Assembly (NCBI GenBank): GCA_019828595.1
Contig: JAHQRK010000004.1
Coordinates: 3,720,001 to 3,784,000 of the forward strand
Length of the DNA stretch: 64,000 bases
Reading direction: 5' to 3'
Origin: Aphanomyces cochlioides
Lineage: Eukaryota > Oomycota > Saprolegniomycetes > Saprolegniales > Verrucalvaceae
This document shows positions 1 to 10,204 of this stretch, in pieces. Below the pieces are notes generated by a model. It did no database searches, was not told the DNA's origin, and worked only from the letters and a program-made list of their open reading frames with translations. Numbering within the stretch: the first letter of the stretch is position 1; each line of letters starts with the position of its first letter. Made by a program: the position numbers and the translations under genes.

Positions 1-795
1 TTTTGCCGACCAGAGAAAGTATGAGATCACGTTTTGAAACCTCCCGTCGTTGACACTCTGAGCGACAGTCTCGTGAATTGATCGCTGGGATGCATTGAAG
101 AGGACATTAGGGAGGTTTCGCAAGTCGTGTTTTTCCCATTCCCATTGAAATCTCTGGTTGAATGGGATGTGGAGTGGGAGAGTTTGTTTTGCAGTTTCAC
201 AACTGATCGGGATATTTGCATCATCTCTAAGAATCGAAGCTAACTTGAGAGGACTGCACAGCTTCATATTCTCTTTGCGACGAAACTTATGCGCCTTGCA
301 CTCCGTGTGTATCGATGGGCAAAAAAGAAGAAGTTAAGTCTTGACGTCATAATGATGCTTCTGGAGTACGGTGCCGGTGTCCCCGTAGAGCGACCACTCA
401 TTCCTGAAGTCAGCTTCAATTTGAATATGCGCGACGCGGACGCTGAAATGTCCTTTCGATTTAACGTTCATGGGATTTTACAGCTTACAGCCCTTCTTGG
501 CATCCCAAATGTTGTGGTTATTATGTTGAACTTTTCGAGGATCAGCATAGAGAGTATCGTAGTCGTCGCGACTTTCACCTAAAACTTACTCTGTGTCACT
601 TGGGGTGATACGTACCAGCACGTACCACATCTTACCACTCGGTTTCTCGTGGAGAGAACCATATCTCAGCCCATGGGGCAATGAGAAGACAGACAATGTA
701 TGACAAGGTCATGTTCAAGTAGAGAAGAGTAGAGAAGTGATCTAGGCTCACCGTAAAGCAACTATAGTTCGAACCTTCGAATCACTAGGATTGGA
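1..795. other. Unassigned stretch, possible Copia LTR at its right edge
   Basis: No gene is recognised here. A 97-codon open frame (289-582, plus) has no family I know and no neighbouring exon. The right part (from 817 leftward, read on the minus strand) begins TGTTGATATTC directly after a purine run (GGGGGAG on the minus strand). That is what the 3' end of an LTR retroelement looks like (polypurine tract, then the TG of the LTR). It sits immediately downstream of the Copia reverse-transcriptase fragment on the same strand. The far LTR boundary cannot be placed. Confidence 0.3.
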
Positions 796-1128
796 CTAAA
801 TCCCAAGAATATCAACACTCCCCCGTGCCCTATAGGGATACCCCCGTACCTGTAGGGAAATGAAGACGGGCATTTGGTCCGAAGGTTGGTACAAGCACGA
901 CTCCGAGATGGACTTCTCGAAACCAATAGAATGAAGATAGTCAACAAGTACCTTGTTCCACTCATGAGGCGCTTGCTTCAGCCCATAAAGGCTTTTGATG
1001 AGCTCCAAACTAAGGTCGGCTGGATCGCCCTCAGGCAAGTCAAGCTTATTCGGAAGGGATGCTACATAGTCGGTAAAGCCTTCGGGCACTTTGATCGCGA
1101 TTTTCTCGCTCAGGTAACGGATTTTTAG
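796..1128 (-). pseudogene. Ty1/Copia retrotransposon reverse-transcriptase fragment
   Basis: The minus-strand reading carries the Copia RT signature 'KSLYGLKQAP' followed by W, preceded by an 'IKVPEGF' motif that matches the conserved P-x-GF segment upstream of it. Only about 110 codons survive: the frame runs from just before IAIKVPEGF to 'PVFISL', exactly where an active RT would continue into the YVDD catalytic box, and then breaks into LTR-like sequence. The catalytic aspartates are therefore lost. This is a dead internal fragment, probably of the same minus-oriented retroelement whose LTR-like end lies at 5496-6022. The family is firm; the link to that LTR is inference. Confidence 0.8.
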
Positions 1129-1806
1129 TGGTCGAGTTTTGACCAGTCATGTCCATTTTGTTTACAGGCCAAACCAAAATCGATAAATGGCTCATTTATG
1201 AAGTTTCGGATCCGAATGGTTTCAGGCCAAACTGAGAAAAAAGTAGTTACAGCAACACCCGAAATACGGTTGGTTGTTCCGCTCATCGGCAGGACTATTA
1301 CTAAATGGACCCGATCATCAAACTCCATGTTACCAAACTCATCATGGCCATTCACGAAAAGAGTGACGAGAGATGGTCGATGACCTCTGGACTGCAAAAT
1401 GGCGCGTTTTGAGCGTCACCAATTGCATTAGGAGCTGCTCAAGATGGATTCAAAAGATTAGGAATACTTATGGCTGGGGAAGCGGGACTTCACCTGTCTG
1501 TGCATTTTGACTCTGAAATGACCCCTCCATTGCCCTTCCCTGTTTTTTTACGCACTGGTGGAGACGAACGATCTTTTCGGAAGAGCTTCCAATGAGTCAG
1601 AGGAGAGGGCCGTTCGGGAACGAGGAATGTGATTACTTCGTCTGGGTTCCTGACTAAAAATAAACAAGGGATCAAAGCTCCGATTGTGCTCGTCGCTCTA
1701 CTGATCGCGATAGCTTGCGAGGGAGCCGGAGAAGAAATCAACTGATGCCCGGATAATGGATATAATGAAGTGCGAAGAGATTGTGTATTTACATATAGGA
1801 GAAGTA

Positions 1807-3134
1807 CAGAGGCCTGGTAAATATAAGCGTATAGTGGTACTTGAACTTTGGGACCAATTCTAGTGACCTCTAAGATATTATGTTATAAATTTTCACAAGA
1901 ATGGTATTTTGGAGGGAAAGAGATTAGTGGCTGATAGAAGTCTATTCATATTTCGACATGGAGGATGATGAGCTCAAGATCGTGAAGACCCGGCGACGGT
2001 ACAGCCTCGAGACTAAACGAAACGTTTTGCGTGCTCTGACAGAGCTCACGCAAAAAAAAGTCTCAGAGCTTAGCGGCATTTCACTTCGCACAGTACAAGG
2101 TTTCGTACGAGAAAAGAAGACAATACAAGAGTCTCTCTTAGCCAAAAGACGACAACACCTAGGAGCTCCAGGCCGAAAGGAAATCCTTCCTGGTGGCGAT
2201 GTAAGTCAATATAATAAACTTCATTTCATTGTTATATTAGGATTTATTGGACTACATGGTTGCAATGAGGGAAAAGAACTTTCCCTTGACGACTTACCAT
2301 GTAGTTCAGCAAGTCAAAGCTCATCACCAGGAGTGGGTAAATGAATATTCTGCCTCAAAAGAGGATCCATACAAGTCTCTCTTTAATTTATGTAGGGACT
2401 TTGTTTACAGGCACGGTTTTTCGCGCCGTAGAGCCTCAACAGCAAAAGCAATGACCACATTGCAGATGCTGGAGGTTCGAACGAAATTCCTTGACGAGTT
2501 TTGGGACGAACACGACCATTTCGATGCCAGAGACGTCATTAATTGCGACGAAACTGGCATCTATTTCGATACTCCTCCGCGCTACATCCTTGCCCAAAGA
2601 GGCAGCGATGCCAGCATCACCCACGGGGACAAGTCCTGCCGTCTAACCGCCGTTTTAGCAGCGAAACGTAACGGTAAGTTTTTCCAATATTGCTCTTACT
2701 AACTCTATTTAGGAGATAAATTACCTATTCTTTTTGTTGTCAAAGGCAAGCCTGGTGGGTGATTGATGCGAACGAGCTTCGCACGTACCCTCAAGGCCAT
2801 TTTTATGCCGTCCAGAAGAATGCGTGGATCGACGGCGAAGGATGGAATTTCTATCTAGACACTATTTTAAGGTAATATATTTTATTGATTTCATTAATTA
2901 ATCCTGCTCTCTCATACGCCTCAATACGCCTAAATACGTACGAGAGCAGCCTGATTTTTATTCCACTATATTTATGCAACGCTGAACTGTGTTCAAAGAT
3001 ATTGAGAGATCCTGAATTTGGCGGGAGTTGTTGTTTGTCGTTAGGAGATTACTCTCAACATGATTGAGAGTCTGCGCGACCATTGATGCTAGCCGAACCA
3101 TTTTTTGCTGGATTGCCCATATACGCGCAGCTAC
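1807..3134 (+). mobile_element. Pogo-like DNA transposon, 5' part, copy 1 (dead transposase)
   Basis: The element starts at 1807 (CAGAGGCCTGG) directly after a TA dinucleotide, which is the pogo/Tc1-mariner target. Transposase exons are readable at 1958-2200, 2241-2673 and 2713-2871. They encode an N-terminal helix-turn-helix (ELTQKKVSELSGISLRTVQ) and the start of the DDE catalytic domain with the first aspartate in 'NCDETGIYFD'. The two GT-AG introns are 40 and 39 nt. A one-base loss near 2758 (GGTGGGTG where copy 2 has GGTGGTGTG) breaks exon 3. The element stops at the repeat junction at 3134, so the second aspartate, the third acidic residue and the 3' inverted repeat are all missing. Family assignment rests on the DETG block and the HTH. 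Confidence 0.8.
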
Positions 3135-3674
3135 CGGTTGGTTCTTCCGCTCATCGGCAGGACTATTACTAAATGGACCCGATCATCAAACTCCATGTTA
3201 CCAAACTCATCATGGCCATTCACGAAAAGAGTGACGAGAGATGGTCGATGACCTCTGGACTGCAAAATGGCGCGTTTTGAGCGTCACCAATTGCATTAGG
3301 AGCTGCTCAAGATGGATTCAAAAGATTAGGAATACTTATGGCTGGGGAAGCGGGACTTCACCTGTCTGTGCATTTTGACTCTGAAATGACGCATCCATTG
3401 CCCTTCCCTGTTTTTTTACGCACTGGTGGAGACGAACGATCTTTTCGGAAGAGCTTCCAATGAGTCAGAGGAGAGGGCCGTTCGGGAACGAGGAATGTGA
3501 TTACTTCGTCTGGGTTCCTGACTAAAAATAAACAAGGGATCAAAGCTCCGATTGTGCTCGTCGCTCTACTGATCGCGATAGCTTGCGAGGGAGCCGGAGA
3601 AGAAATCAACTGATGCCCGGATAATGGATATAATGAAGTGCGAAGAGATTGTGTATTTACATATAGGAGAAGTA

Positions 3675-5005
3675 CAGAGGCCTGGTAAATATAAGCGTAT
3701 AGTGGTACTTGAACTTTGGGACCAATTCTAGTGACCTCTAAGATATTATGTTATAAATTTTCACAAGAATGGTATTTTGGAGGGAAAGAGATTAGTGGCT
3801 GATAGAAGTCTATTCATATTTCGACATGGAGGATGATGAGCTCAAGATCGTGAAGACCCGGCGACGGTACAGCCTCGAGACTAAACGAAACGTTTTGCGT
3901 GCTCTGACAGAGCTCACGCAAAAAAAAGTCTCAGAGCTTAGCGGCATTTCACTTCGCACAGTACAAGGTTTCGTACGAGAAAAAAGAAGACAATACAAGA
4001 GTCTCTCTTAGCCAAAAGACGACAACACCTAGGAGCTCCAGGCCGAAAGGAAATCCTTCCTGGTGGCGATGTAAGTCAATATAATAAACTTCATTTCATT
4101 GTTATATTAGGATTTATTGGACTACATGGTTGCAATGAGGGAAAAGAACTTTCCCTTGACGACTTACCATGTAGTTCAGCAAGTCAAAGCTCATCACCAG
4201 GAGTGGGTAAATGAATATTCTGCCTCAAAAGAGGATCCATACAAGTCTCTCTTTAATTTATGTAGGGACTTTGTTTACAGGCACGGTTTTTCGCGCCGTA
4301 GAGCCTCAACAGCAAAAGCAATGACCACATTGCAGATGCTGGAGGTTCGAACGAAATTCCTTGACGAGTTTTGGGACGAACACGACCATTTCGATGCCAG
4401 AGACGTCATTAATTGCGACGAAACTGGCATCTATTTCGATACTCCTCCGCGCTACATCCTTGCCCAAAGAGGCAGCGATGCCAGCATCACCCACGGGGAC
4501 AAGTCCTGCCGTCTAACCGCCGTTTTAGCAGCGAAACGTAACGGTAAGTTTTTCCAATATTGCTCTTACTAACTCTATTTAGGAGATAAATTACCTATTC
4601 TTTTTGTTGTCAAAGGCAAGCCTGGTGGTGTGATTGATGCGAACGAGCTTCGCACGTACCCTCAAGGCCATTTTTATGCCGTCCAGAAGAATGCGTGGAT
4701 CGACGGCGAAGGATGGAATTTCTATCTAGACACTATTTTAAGGTAATATATTTTATTGATTTCATTAATTAATCCTGCTCTCTCATACGCCTCAATACGC
4801 CTAAATACGTACGAGAGCAGCCTGATTTTTATTCCACTATATTTATGCAACGCTGAACTGTGTTCAAAGATATTGAGAGATCCTGAATTTGGCGGGAGTT
4901 GTTGTTTGTCGTTAGGAGATTACTCTCAACATGATTGAGAGTCTGCGCGACCATTGATGCTAGCCGAACCATTTTTTGCTGGATTGCCCATATACGCGCA
5001 GCTAC
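3675..5005 (+). mobile_element. Pogo-like DNA transposon, 5' part, copy 2 (frameshifted)
   Basis: Second copy of the same truncated transposon, again after TA. Exon 1 (from 3826) is frameshifted near residue 52 by two extra bases in a purine run (GAAAAAAGAAG versus GAAAAGAAG in copy 1), which gives a premature stop. Exon 3 is intact here: it reads LPILFVVKGKPGG followed by GHFYAVQKNAW, the conserved stretch after the first catalytic aspartate in this oomycete pogo family. Neither copy is a whole gene: copy 1 is right at the first site and broken at the second, copy 2 the reverse. Both lack the 3' half. Confidence 0.8.
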
Positions 5006-5495
5006 CGGTTGGTTCTTCCGCTCATCGGCAGGACTATTACTAAATGGACCCGATCATCAAACTCCATGTTACCAAACTCATCATGGCCATTCACGAAAAG
5101 AGTGACGAGAGATGGTCGATGACCTCTGGACTGCAAAATGGCGCGTTTTGAGCGTCACCAATTGCATTAGGAGCTGCTCAAGATGGATTCAAAAGATTAG
5201 GAATACTTATGGCTGGGGAAGCGGGACTTCACCTGTCTGTGCATTTTGACTCTGAAATGACCCCTCCATTGCCCTTCCCTGTTTTTTTACGCACTGGTGG
5301 AGACGAACGATCTTTTCGGAAGAGCTTCCAATGAGTCAGAGGAGAGGGCCGTTCGGGAACGAGGAATGTGATTACTTCGTCTGGGTTCCTGACTAAAAAT
5401 AAACAAGGGATCAAAGCTCCGATTGTGCTCGTCGCTCTACTGATCGCGATAGCTTGCGAGGGAGCCGGAGAAGAAATCAACTGATGCCCGGATAA

Positions 5496-6022
5496 TGGAT
5501 ATAATGAAGTGCGAAGAGATTGTGTATTTACATATAGGAGAAGTAGTTTTGAGGGTGATCTGCAGCGGCCAGCAATGTGACGACGCAACGACGGGATGAA
5601 TCACGCTGGCTTTATCGAGTAGATTGGGGTAATTCAGTGTGTAAAAGCTGTTTAGTCTTTTGGTCGCACGGTAAGCGAACCTGTGAAGTTGTGAATCCTA
5701 GCCAAACACACGTCTTCACGCCAAGAAGAAGAAGAAAGAGCTAGTGTGTGCAACTAGGGAACCAATTACCCTATATCAGTTCTGAACGAGATTCAGATCA
5801 AGTTCTTGGGCTACAGAACAAGATTCAGAGTGCCTGAGTTTGCGCTTATGGGGTTGTGTGTCGACCCTCTAGCTCAGTAAACCCACGCATTCAGATTGTT
5901 TTCTAGCAGTGTAGCTAAGTTCTCTCGACCCTAGCGTTATTGTTGTAATAAGTATGCGTCATGGCGCGAAGCAGCTTCGGGACCCGTACAAGTGAAGTAT
6001 GACACCATTGGGAGATGTAACA
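5496..6022 (-). repeat. Candidate LTR (minus orientation), pogo-free version
   Basis: On the minus strand this begins TGTTACATCTCC at 6022 and can end ...TTATATCCA at 5496, a TG...CA interval of about 527 bp. It is followed by ATCCGGGCATCAG, a position where a primer-binding site would lie. Positions 5544-5545 are the TA at which the pogo-like element sits in array units 1 and 2, so this copy shows the empty site. No second full LTR is visible in the window to confirm the ends, and the primer-binding match is not to a tRNA I can name. Confidence 0.45.
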
Positions 6023-6164
6023 CATTGATATTTTAATGCATATTTGCGCTGTCAGCATGTGAATCATAATATACGATGAGCTTATGATGTTCATAACTTA
6101 TGCCCATTAAACGTGACCTTTTGGAGCTGTCCATTTGGACTACATATACCTCGAACAGTGCCAT
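6023..6164. other. Short spacer, no feature seen
   Basis: AT-rich spacer between the LTR-like sequence and a transposase scrap. Nothing is recognised. Confidence 0.3.
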
Positions 6165-6450
6165 CTATAAAACCAATACAACAATATAATATCCTCCTTT
6201 GTTGTAAATTGCTCGTGCGCATCGTTCAAACTGATGACTGTTCAATCGATTGTCATCCCAGCACAAAACTTCTCTGAATCGTTCGTAAATGGCATCCGTG
6301 ATCTCGACCGTCATTGATGATATTGCTTCTCTGTTGCGACCGAACATAGCCCCGAGTCGATTGGGCCAAGCAAGTCGATATAGGAGCACGATATTGCCTC
6401 GACTGATGTTGCATGGTATCCACGACTTGGTTTGAAAGGGTCGGGTATTT
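6165..6450 (-). pseudogene. HARBI1-like transposase fragment (N-terminal part)
   Basis: The minus-strand frame reads 'NIVLLYRLAWPNRLGAMFGR', which matches the segment ahead of the catalytic core in PIF/Harbinger (HARBI1) nucleases: a hydrophobic LYRLA, then PNRL, then FGR before a serine-rich helix. About 75-80 codons remain and no catalytic residue is present. A longer overlapping frame on the same strand is a shadow. No inverted repeats of its own were found, so this is an orphan fragment separate from the complete element at 6851-9711. Confidence 0.5.
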
Positions 6451-6776
6451 GTAGCAGTGATATGAGTTCAAGGATTTCGCTCTTTCGAATAGGGAAACGA
6501 AATTTACAGTAGTTGTCGCTGTGTCTATGAAGATCACAGCGTGCACGGGGATTTCAATTGCTTGGCTCGTCGAGAATGTATCATCACACAACAGCGATAG
6601 ACTGAGGTGGGTGAGTGCCACCATCGGATTTGCAATTTAGCAAGAAGTGCAACAGCAAATACAAACTATTTTTGGACTTTATTGATTGAGCAAACCCCCA
6701 AACTGTATTCAACTTTGTTGGATAGCAAGATACGTCTATTGTCTCTAGATTCGAGGGGTTCAAGCCAGGGTTTCCG

Positions 6777-6838
6777 AATATTGGATATTTTACCGATGTT
6801 TATTTCTAGTCCCTAAAATAAATATATCCGATATTCAT
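6777..6838. repeat. Small inverted repeat beside the PIF insertion
   Basis: GAATATTGGATAT near 6777 and ATATCCGATATTC near 6826 are imperfect complements separated by roughly 30 bp. It may be a remnant of another small foldback. No function can be assigned. Confidence 0.3.
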
Positions 6839-7169
6839 TGTATTGCATAAGAGCATCTCCACCGCGGGGGCAAATTGGATGGGTATTTTCTATTATCCGG
6901 ATACTCTCAAAAAATAATCTCAAAATTTGACCCACCGCAGGGGCAAACCGCCGGGTAAATTACCCAAAGGGACAAACTCGGACTATTTTTGACGATTTTG
7001 GTCCAACTTTGGGTGGTCGGGCAAAGCCTGTGGCAAAATTTCATAGTTCATGATTGGTAAATATTAATGTCTCGTATCCAGTAGAATTCCAGATATAAAG
7101 CGGTAGACGCTTACCACGCACTCATTCAAAGCAACTCTTCTCCAGCCTGGCTGAGACAACGAAGGGCAA

Positions 7170-8070
7170 GGGGCGAGGCCCCTCGTGGGCTCAAGACAAT
7201 GGGAAGTTGGTTAAAGCTTTCTTAGAAGTCTCGACGAGTAGCAAGATTGGAACTGATCGTCGGAAGGACGACTTTTGGAACGAAGTGCATGCCAACTTTC
7301 TGCAGCGCAATGGCTCGGTTCAAATATGCGTGTTCGTTCTGCTGATTTTTCTATTCTAGTCATGCCGCGAAGTTCTTCACTGTCGTGACCAGTGAAAGAA
7401 GATACAAAGAGAAGTGAATGTGTGGGTAGGTCTGTGGAAAACGGTTCAGTCAAACCCTTCAAGTGGTGCGAATGAAGCGGACGAAATAGAGCGGTGCCAC
7501 AAAATGTTCTCGGCCGTCCATAAAGATGCTTTCAAGTATATTGACTGCTGGGAATTGCTCAAGCATGAGCCCAAATGGCAGGTACTATTTTGTTTAGATT
7601 AAATGTAATAAAAATGAAAAGGAAGCAAGAGAACTTAGCATGACAAAGCTCAACGCAACGAAGTTGGACGACAAACGTGAGAAGAAGCGGCACCTTGAAG
7701 ACATCTCCGAATCTTTTGAGACGTCGAAGTCAAGCGAAAGGCCAGAGGGCAGCAAATCAGCGAAGATAACGGCTAAACAAGAAGATTTGTTGGCCCAGTC
7801 CATTGCAGCTCAAAAATCAATGGTACAAGTATGGCTTTCATTGTGTACGTCCAAGTTAACACTCTATAGGCAGCGAACCAAAGAAATATTCTCTTGGAGC
7901 GGCAGCTGGAGCTAAATGCTCTACGTGCACAAAACAATTAAAAAAAGCTCGAGATCGTAGACCGACAGTCACTTATGGAGCTTATTCGTGACTCTGACGA
8001 CCCGACTGCACTCGAGCTTCGACGTAGATTAGTCAATGCTGCTTTGGATAAACTAAAACAGTCTGAATAG
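7170..8070 (+). pseudogene. PIF/Harbinger ORF2, Myb/SANT-like DNA-binding protein (decayed)
   Basis: Successive frames spell the usual ORF2: 'VKAFLEVSTSSKIGTDRRKD' near 7208-7267, a trihelix/SANT-type DNA-binding start; then 'QREVNVWVGLWK' near 7403-7438 and a histidine-rich 'CHKMFSAVHKDAFKY'; then a charged C-terminal region ending LKQSE at 8070. In active elements this protein binds the inverted repeats and brings in the transposase. Short introns interrupt the reading (for example after WQ near 7580 and after MVQ near 7828). An in-frame stop precedes KKIQREVN and another follows RAQNN near 7940, so it is broken. Exact exon ends are uncertain. Confidence 0.7.
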
Positions 8071-8110
8071 ATGCACAGAAACGAAACTGTAATTTGTATT
8101 ACATCTTATT

Positions 8111-9619
8111 TCAACTTCCTCTTTTCTTCCAACAGTGCTCAACTAGATCTGCTTGGAGTTGACGGTGCACTTCAGCATCTCGGGCACCGGCCAGTCTTTG
8201 GATTACAGCATTGATAGATTGATCGACATTTGCGGGTGCTTCTTCAACACGTTGTAGGGATGTTGGCGACGATGGTATGTCGAACTCTGTGTTCAGTACA
8301 AGTTCGTAGCTGCCTTGCTCATCCTCCACGATCATGTTGTGCAGGATCACACAAGCTTTCATAATACTAGACACCCGTTCACGGCTCCACGACCTTGCAG
8401 GATTTTTTACGATTGCAAAACGAGCATGGAGAACTCCAAATCCCCGTTCTACATCCTTGCGCAGAGCTTCTTGCTGCTTGGTGAACCATCGACGCGCTTC
8501 TGACTGGGGATGTGATATACCTTTCACAAATACCGCCCACTGGGGGTATATTCCATCCACTAGCCAGTATGGGAGCTTGTAGGTTTTCCCATTCACGACA
8601 TACTCGATGATAGGAGCTGCACCGTTTACTATGTCATGAAGCTAGGATTTATGTCACAAGAGTTCATCCAATACTGACTCACAAGTGTTGAGCGCTCAAC
8701 TACATTGATATCGTTTAGTGAGCCAGGAATTCCAAAGTTGTACGACCAAAAATGCAAATCATGAGACACAGCAGCCTCGAGTGATATACTTGTGCCTTTG
8801 TTTCCCTATTTACTGAATGACATGGCCGTATAAACGAGAACCTACCCGATATTGTCCATGCCATGCTTTTGGGCAATTCTTCCACTTCCAGTTATAGCAA
8901 TCTACGGACCCAAGCATTCCTGGAAACCCTCACGATTCGTTGACTGCCAACAAGCGCTTCACGTCTTCAACTGATGGTTTTCTCATGTAGTGTTCACCGT
9001 ACACTAGATCAATTGACTACACGATGTACATGAATGAAGATAATACACTTGCATAAATACCTCGCAAAATCTATACAAGCACTCCAAAGCAGTGCTCTCG
9101 CCAAGCCGAATGTACTCGTCTACTACATCCCCTGGCGTTCCATACGCGAGTTGTCGAAGTGTTGATTTTTTGTAGTGGCGATAGTCCCTGCTTGCCAAGA
9201 GCGTCGTGACGTTGTGAAAACCATGGATCACGTGCGCTGACATCATGAACTATTCGAAGGAAAAGATCACGTCGCATTCGAAATCTTCTCCTGAAGACTT
9301 TGTCCTTGTAGACTGGTTCGGGGGCGAAATAATCCTATCCTAGTTGAGTCGAATAGCAGTATAGATTTACCAGATAGAGCCGACGAGCACCACCCTCACA
9401 GTCCCGGTCGATGTTCTGCGCACGGCCAGGACGTGAACCACCATGAGTCTTCTTGCGACGGAACACATCCAGCCAGGTCTGTATGTCGAGAGGGCGAAAC
9501 ATGTCTACGGGCCCGTCTTCCCAAGCTTCTTCGCCGTCGTCACTCTCACTGTCTTCGCTGGACGACATGGACATACCAAACAGCAAACTGAATACCTCGG
9601 TGTGCGGTGGAGCAAACAT
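8111..9619 (-). pseudogene. PIF/Harbinger DDE transposase (nonsense and frameshift)
   Basis: Exons read on minus from about 9619 (MFAPPHTEVFSLLFG) to the stop at 8111. The catalytic triad is visible: first D in 'GFPGMLGSVDCYNWKW', second D in 'GSLNDINVV', and E in 'ALRKDVERGFGVLHARF'. The last exon (8111-8596) is fully open and contains the conserved 'ACVILHNMIVEDE'. Three short introns fit GT-AG. Two lesions are clear: an in-frame TGA where the family has R in 'NE-x-RGFPGMLG' (near 8932), and a frameshift near 9165 between 'LSPLQK' and 'LRQLAYGTPGD'. The product would be inactive without both repairs. Confidence 0.85.
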
Positions 9620-9870
9620 GAATGCCTCTCGGGTATTTGAAATATTATCCGGTAAAATCCGGAAGATAGAGGAAATACCCAAGAAAAAATGCCCCCGCGG
9701 TGGAGATGCTCTAAGTATTCAATCGTGACTCACGACATCTCAACTGAAATGTTACTAGGGTGAGGCCAGGGCTACGCCCCTGGGTGGAGCGTTTTGCTTT
9801 GGAAATAACAAAGATTTGATCACACACATGAAACGTTTGAAGCCATACTATGAATTTTGAATTTGATTCA

Positions 9871-10105
9871 GGCCCAGTTCGAAGTAAAAAAATAAGTTAA
9901 CGCCGAGCATTCTGATTGGCTACTGTTGACTGACGAATATTTTTTTTCGTCAGGAGATAAATCATGTCCTGACCAAAAAACCGTCGACTCGTACCAAAAG
10001 AAAAATAAATTATCCAATCAGAGATCATATTATTTTGAAACTAAGGAGACGGCATTTACTTCGCACTCCTTATTCACTTCTTTCTTATTTTACTTCGAAT
10101 TGGCC
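9871..10105. mobile_element. MITE-like inverted-repeat element (about 235 bp)
   Basis: GGCCCAGTTCGAAGTAAAAA at 9871 is complemented, with a few mismatches and an indel, by the sequence ending TACTTCGAATTGGCC at 10105. The interior is AT-rich with no coding potential (an 83-codon frame across it has no domain). This is a non-autonomous DNA element by structure. No convincing target duplication was seen, so the superfamily is unassigned. Confidence 0.6.
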
Positions 10106-10204
10106 TCCATAGTTTCCCTGTTTTGTTGTGCAAAAATGCCAGTACTTGCACAGATAACACGAACGACTTATCAGTGATAATACAGACGCTCGAGGCGCCC
10201 AGTC

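Larger units (their letters stand above)
1267..5545. repeat. Tandem array: two complete 1.87-kb units plus a partial third
   Basis: The block starting CGGTTGGTT at 1267 recurs at 3135 and 5006, so the unit lengths are 1868 and 1871 bp. The units are nearly identical. I see two small indels (2 extra A/G bases in unit 2 near 3980, and 1 missing base in unit 1 near 2758) and a few substitutions, for example near 1518 versus 3386. Each unit is composite: about 540 bp of retroelement sequence, then about 1.33 kb of the 5' part of a pogo-like transposon. Unit 3 contains only the 540-bp part and continues past 5545 into LTR-like DNA instead of the transposon. An open frame of about 83 codons repeated on the minus strand has no recognised family. 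Confidence 0.9.
6851..9711. mobile_element. Complete PIF/Harbinger transposon with TIRs and TAA duplication
   Basis: The ends are perfect 22-bp inverted repeats: GAGCATCTCCACCGCGGGGG plus CA at 6851-6872, complemented at 9690-9711. GAGCATCTCCA is the typical start of Harbinger/Tourist-type elements. TAA lies immediately outside both ends (6848-6850 and 9712-9714), the 3-bp duplication expected for this superfamily. The 2861-bp element carries the expected convergent pair: a Myb/SANT-like ORF2 on plus and a DDE transposase ORF1 on minus. Both are inactivated, so the element is ancient or self-inactivated, though the ends look intact enough to be mobilised in trans. Confidence 0.93.

Noticed and set aside
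1490..5588. An open frame of about 83 codons repeated three times on the minus strand in the tandem array
   Set aside because: It begins with TTG, has no domain, and repeats only because the DNA repeats. It may be an eroded retroelement leader but is not supportable as a gene.
9770..9800. GC-rich stretch considered as a tRNA arm
   Set aside because: No cloverleaf with matching acceptor, D, anticodon and T arms could be drawn. No tRNA gene was identified anywhere in the window by eye; a dedicated scan would be needed to exclude one.
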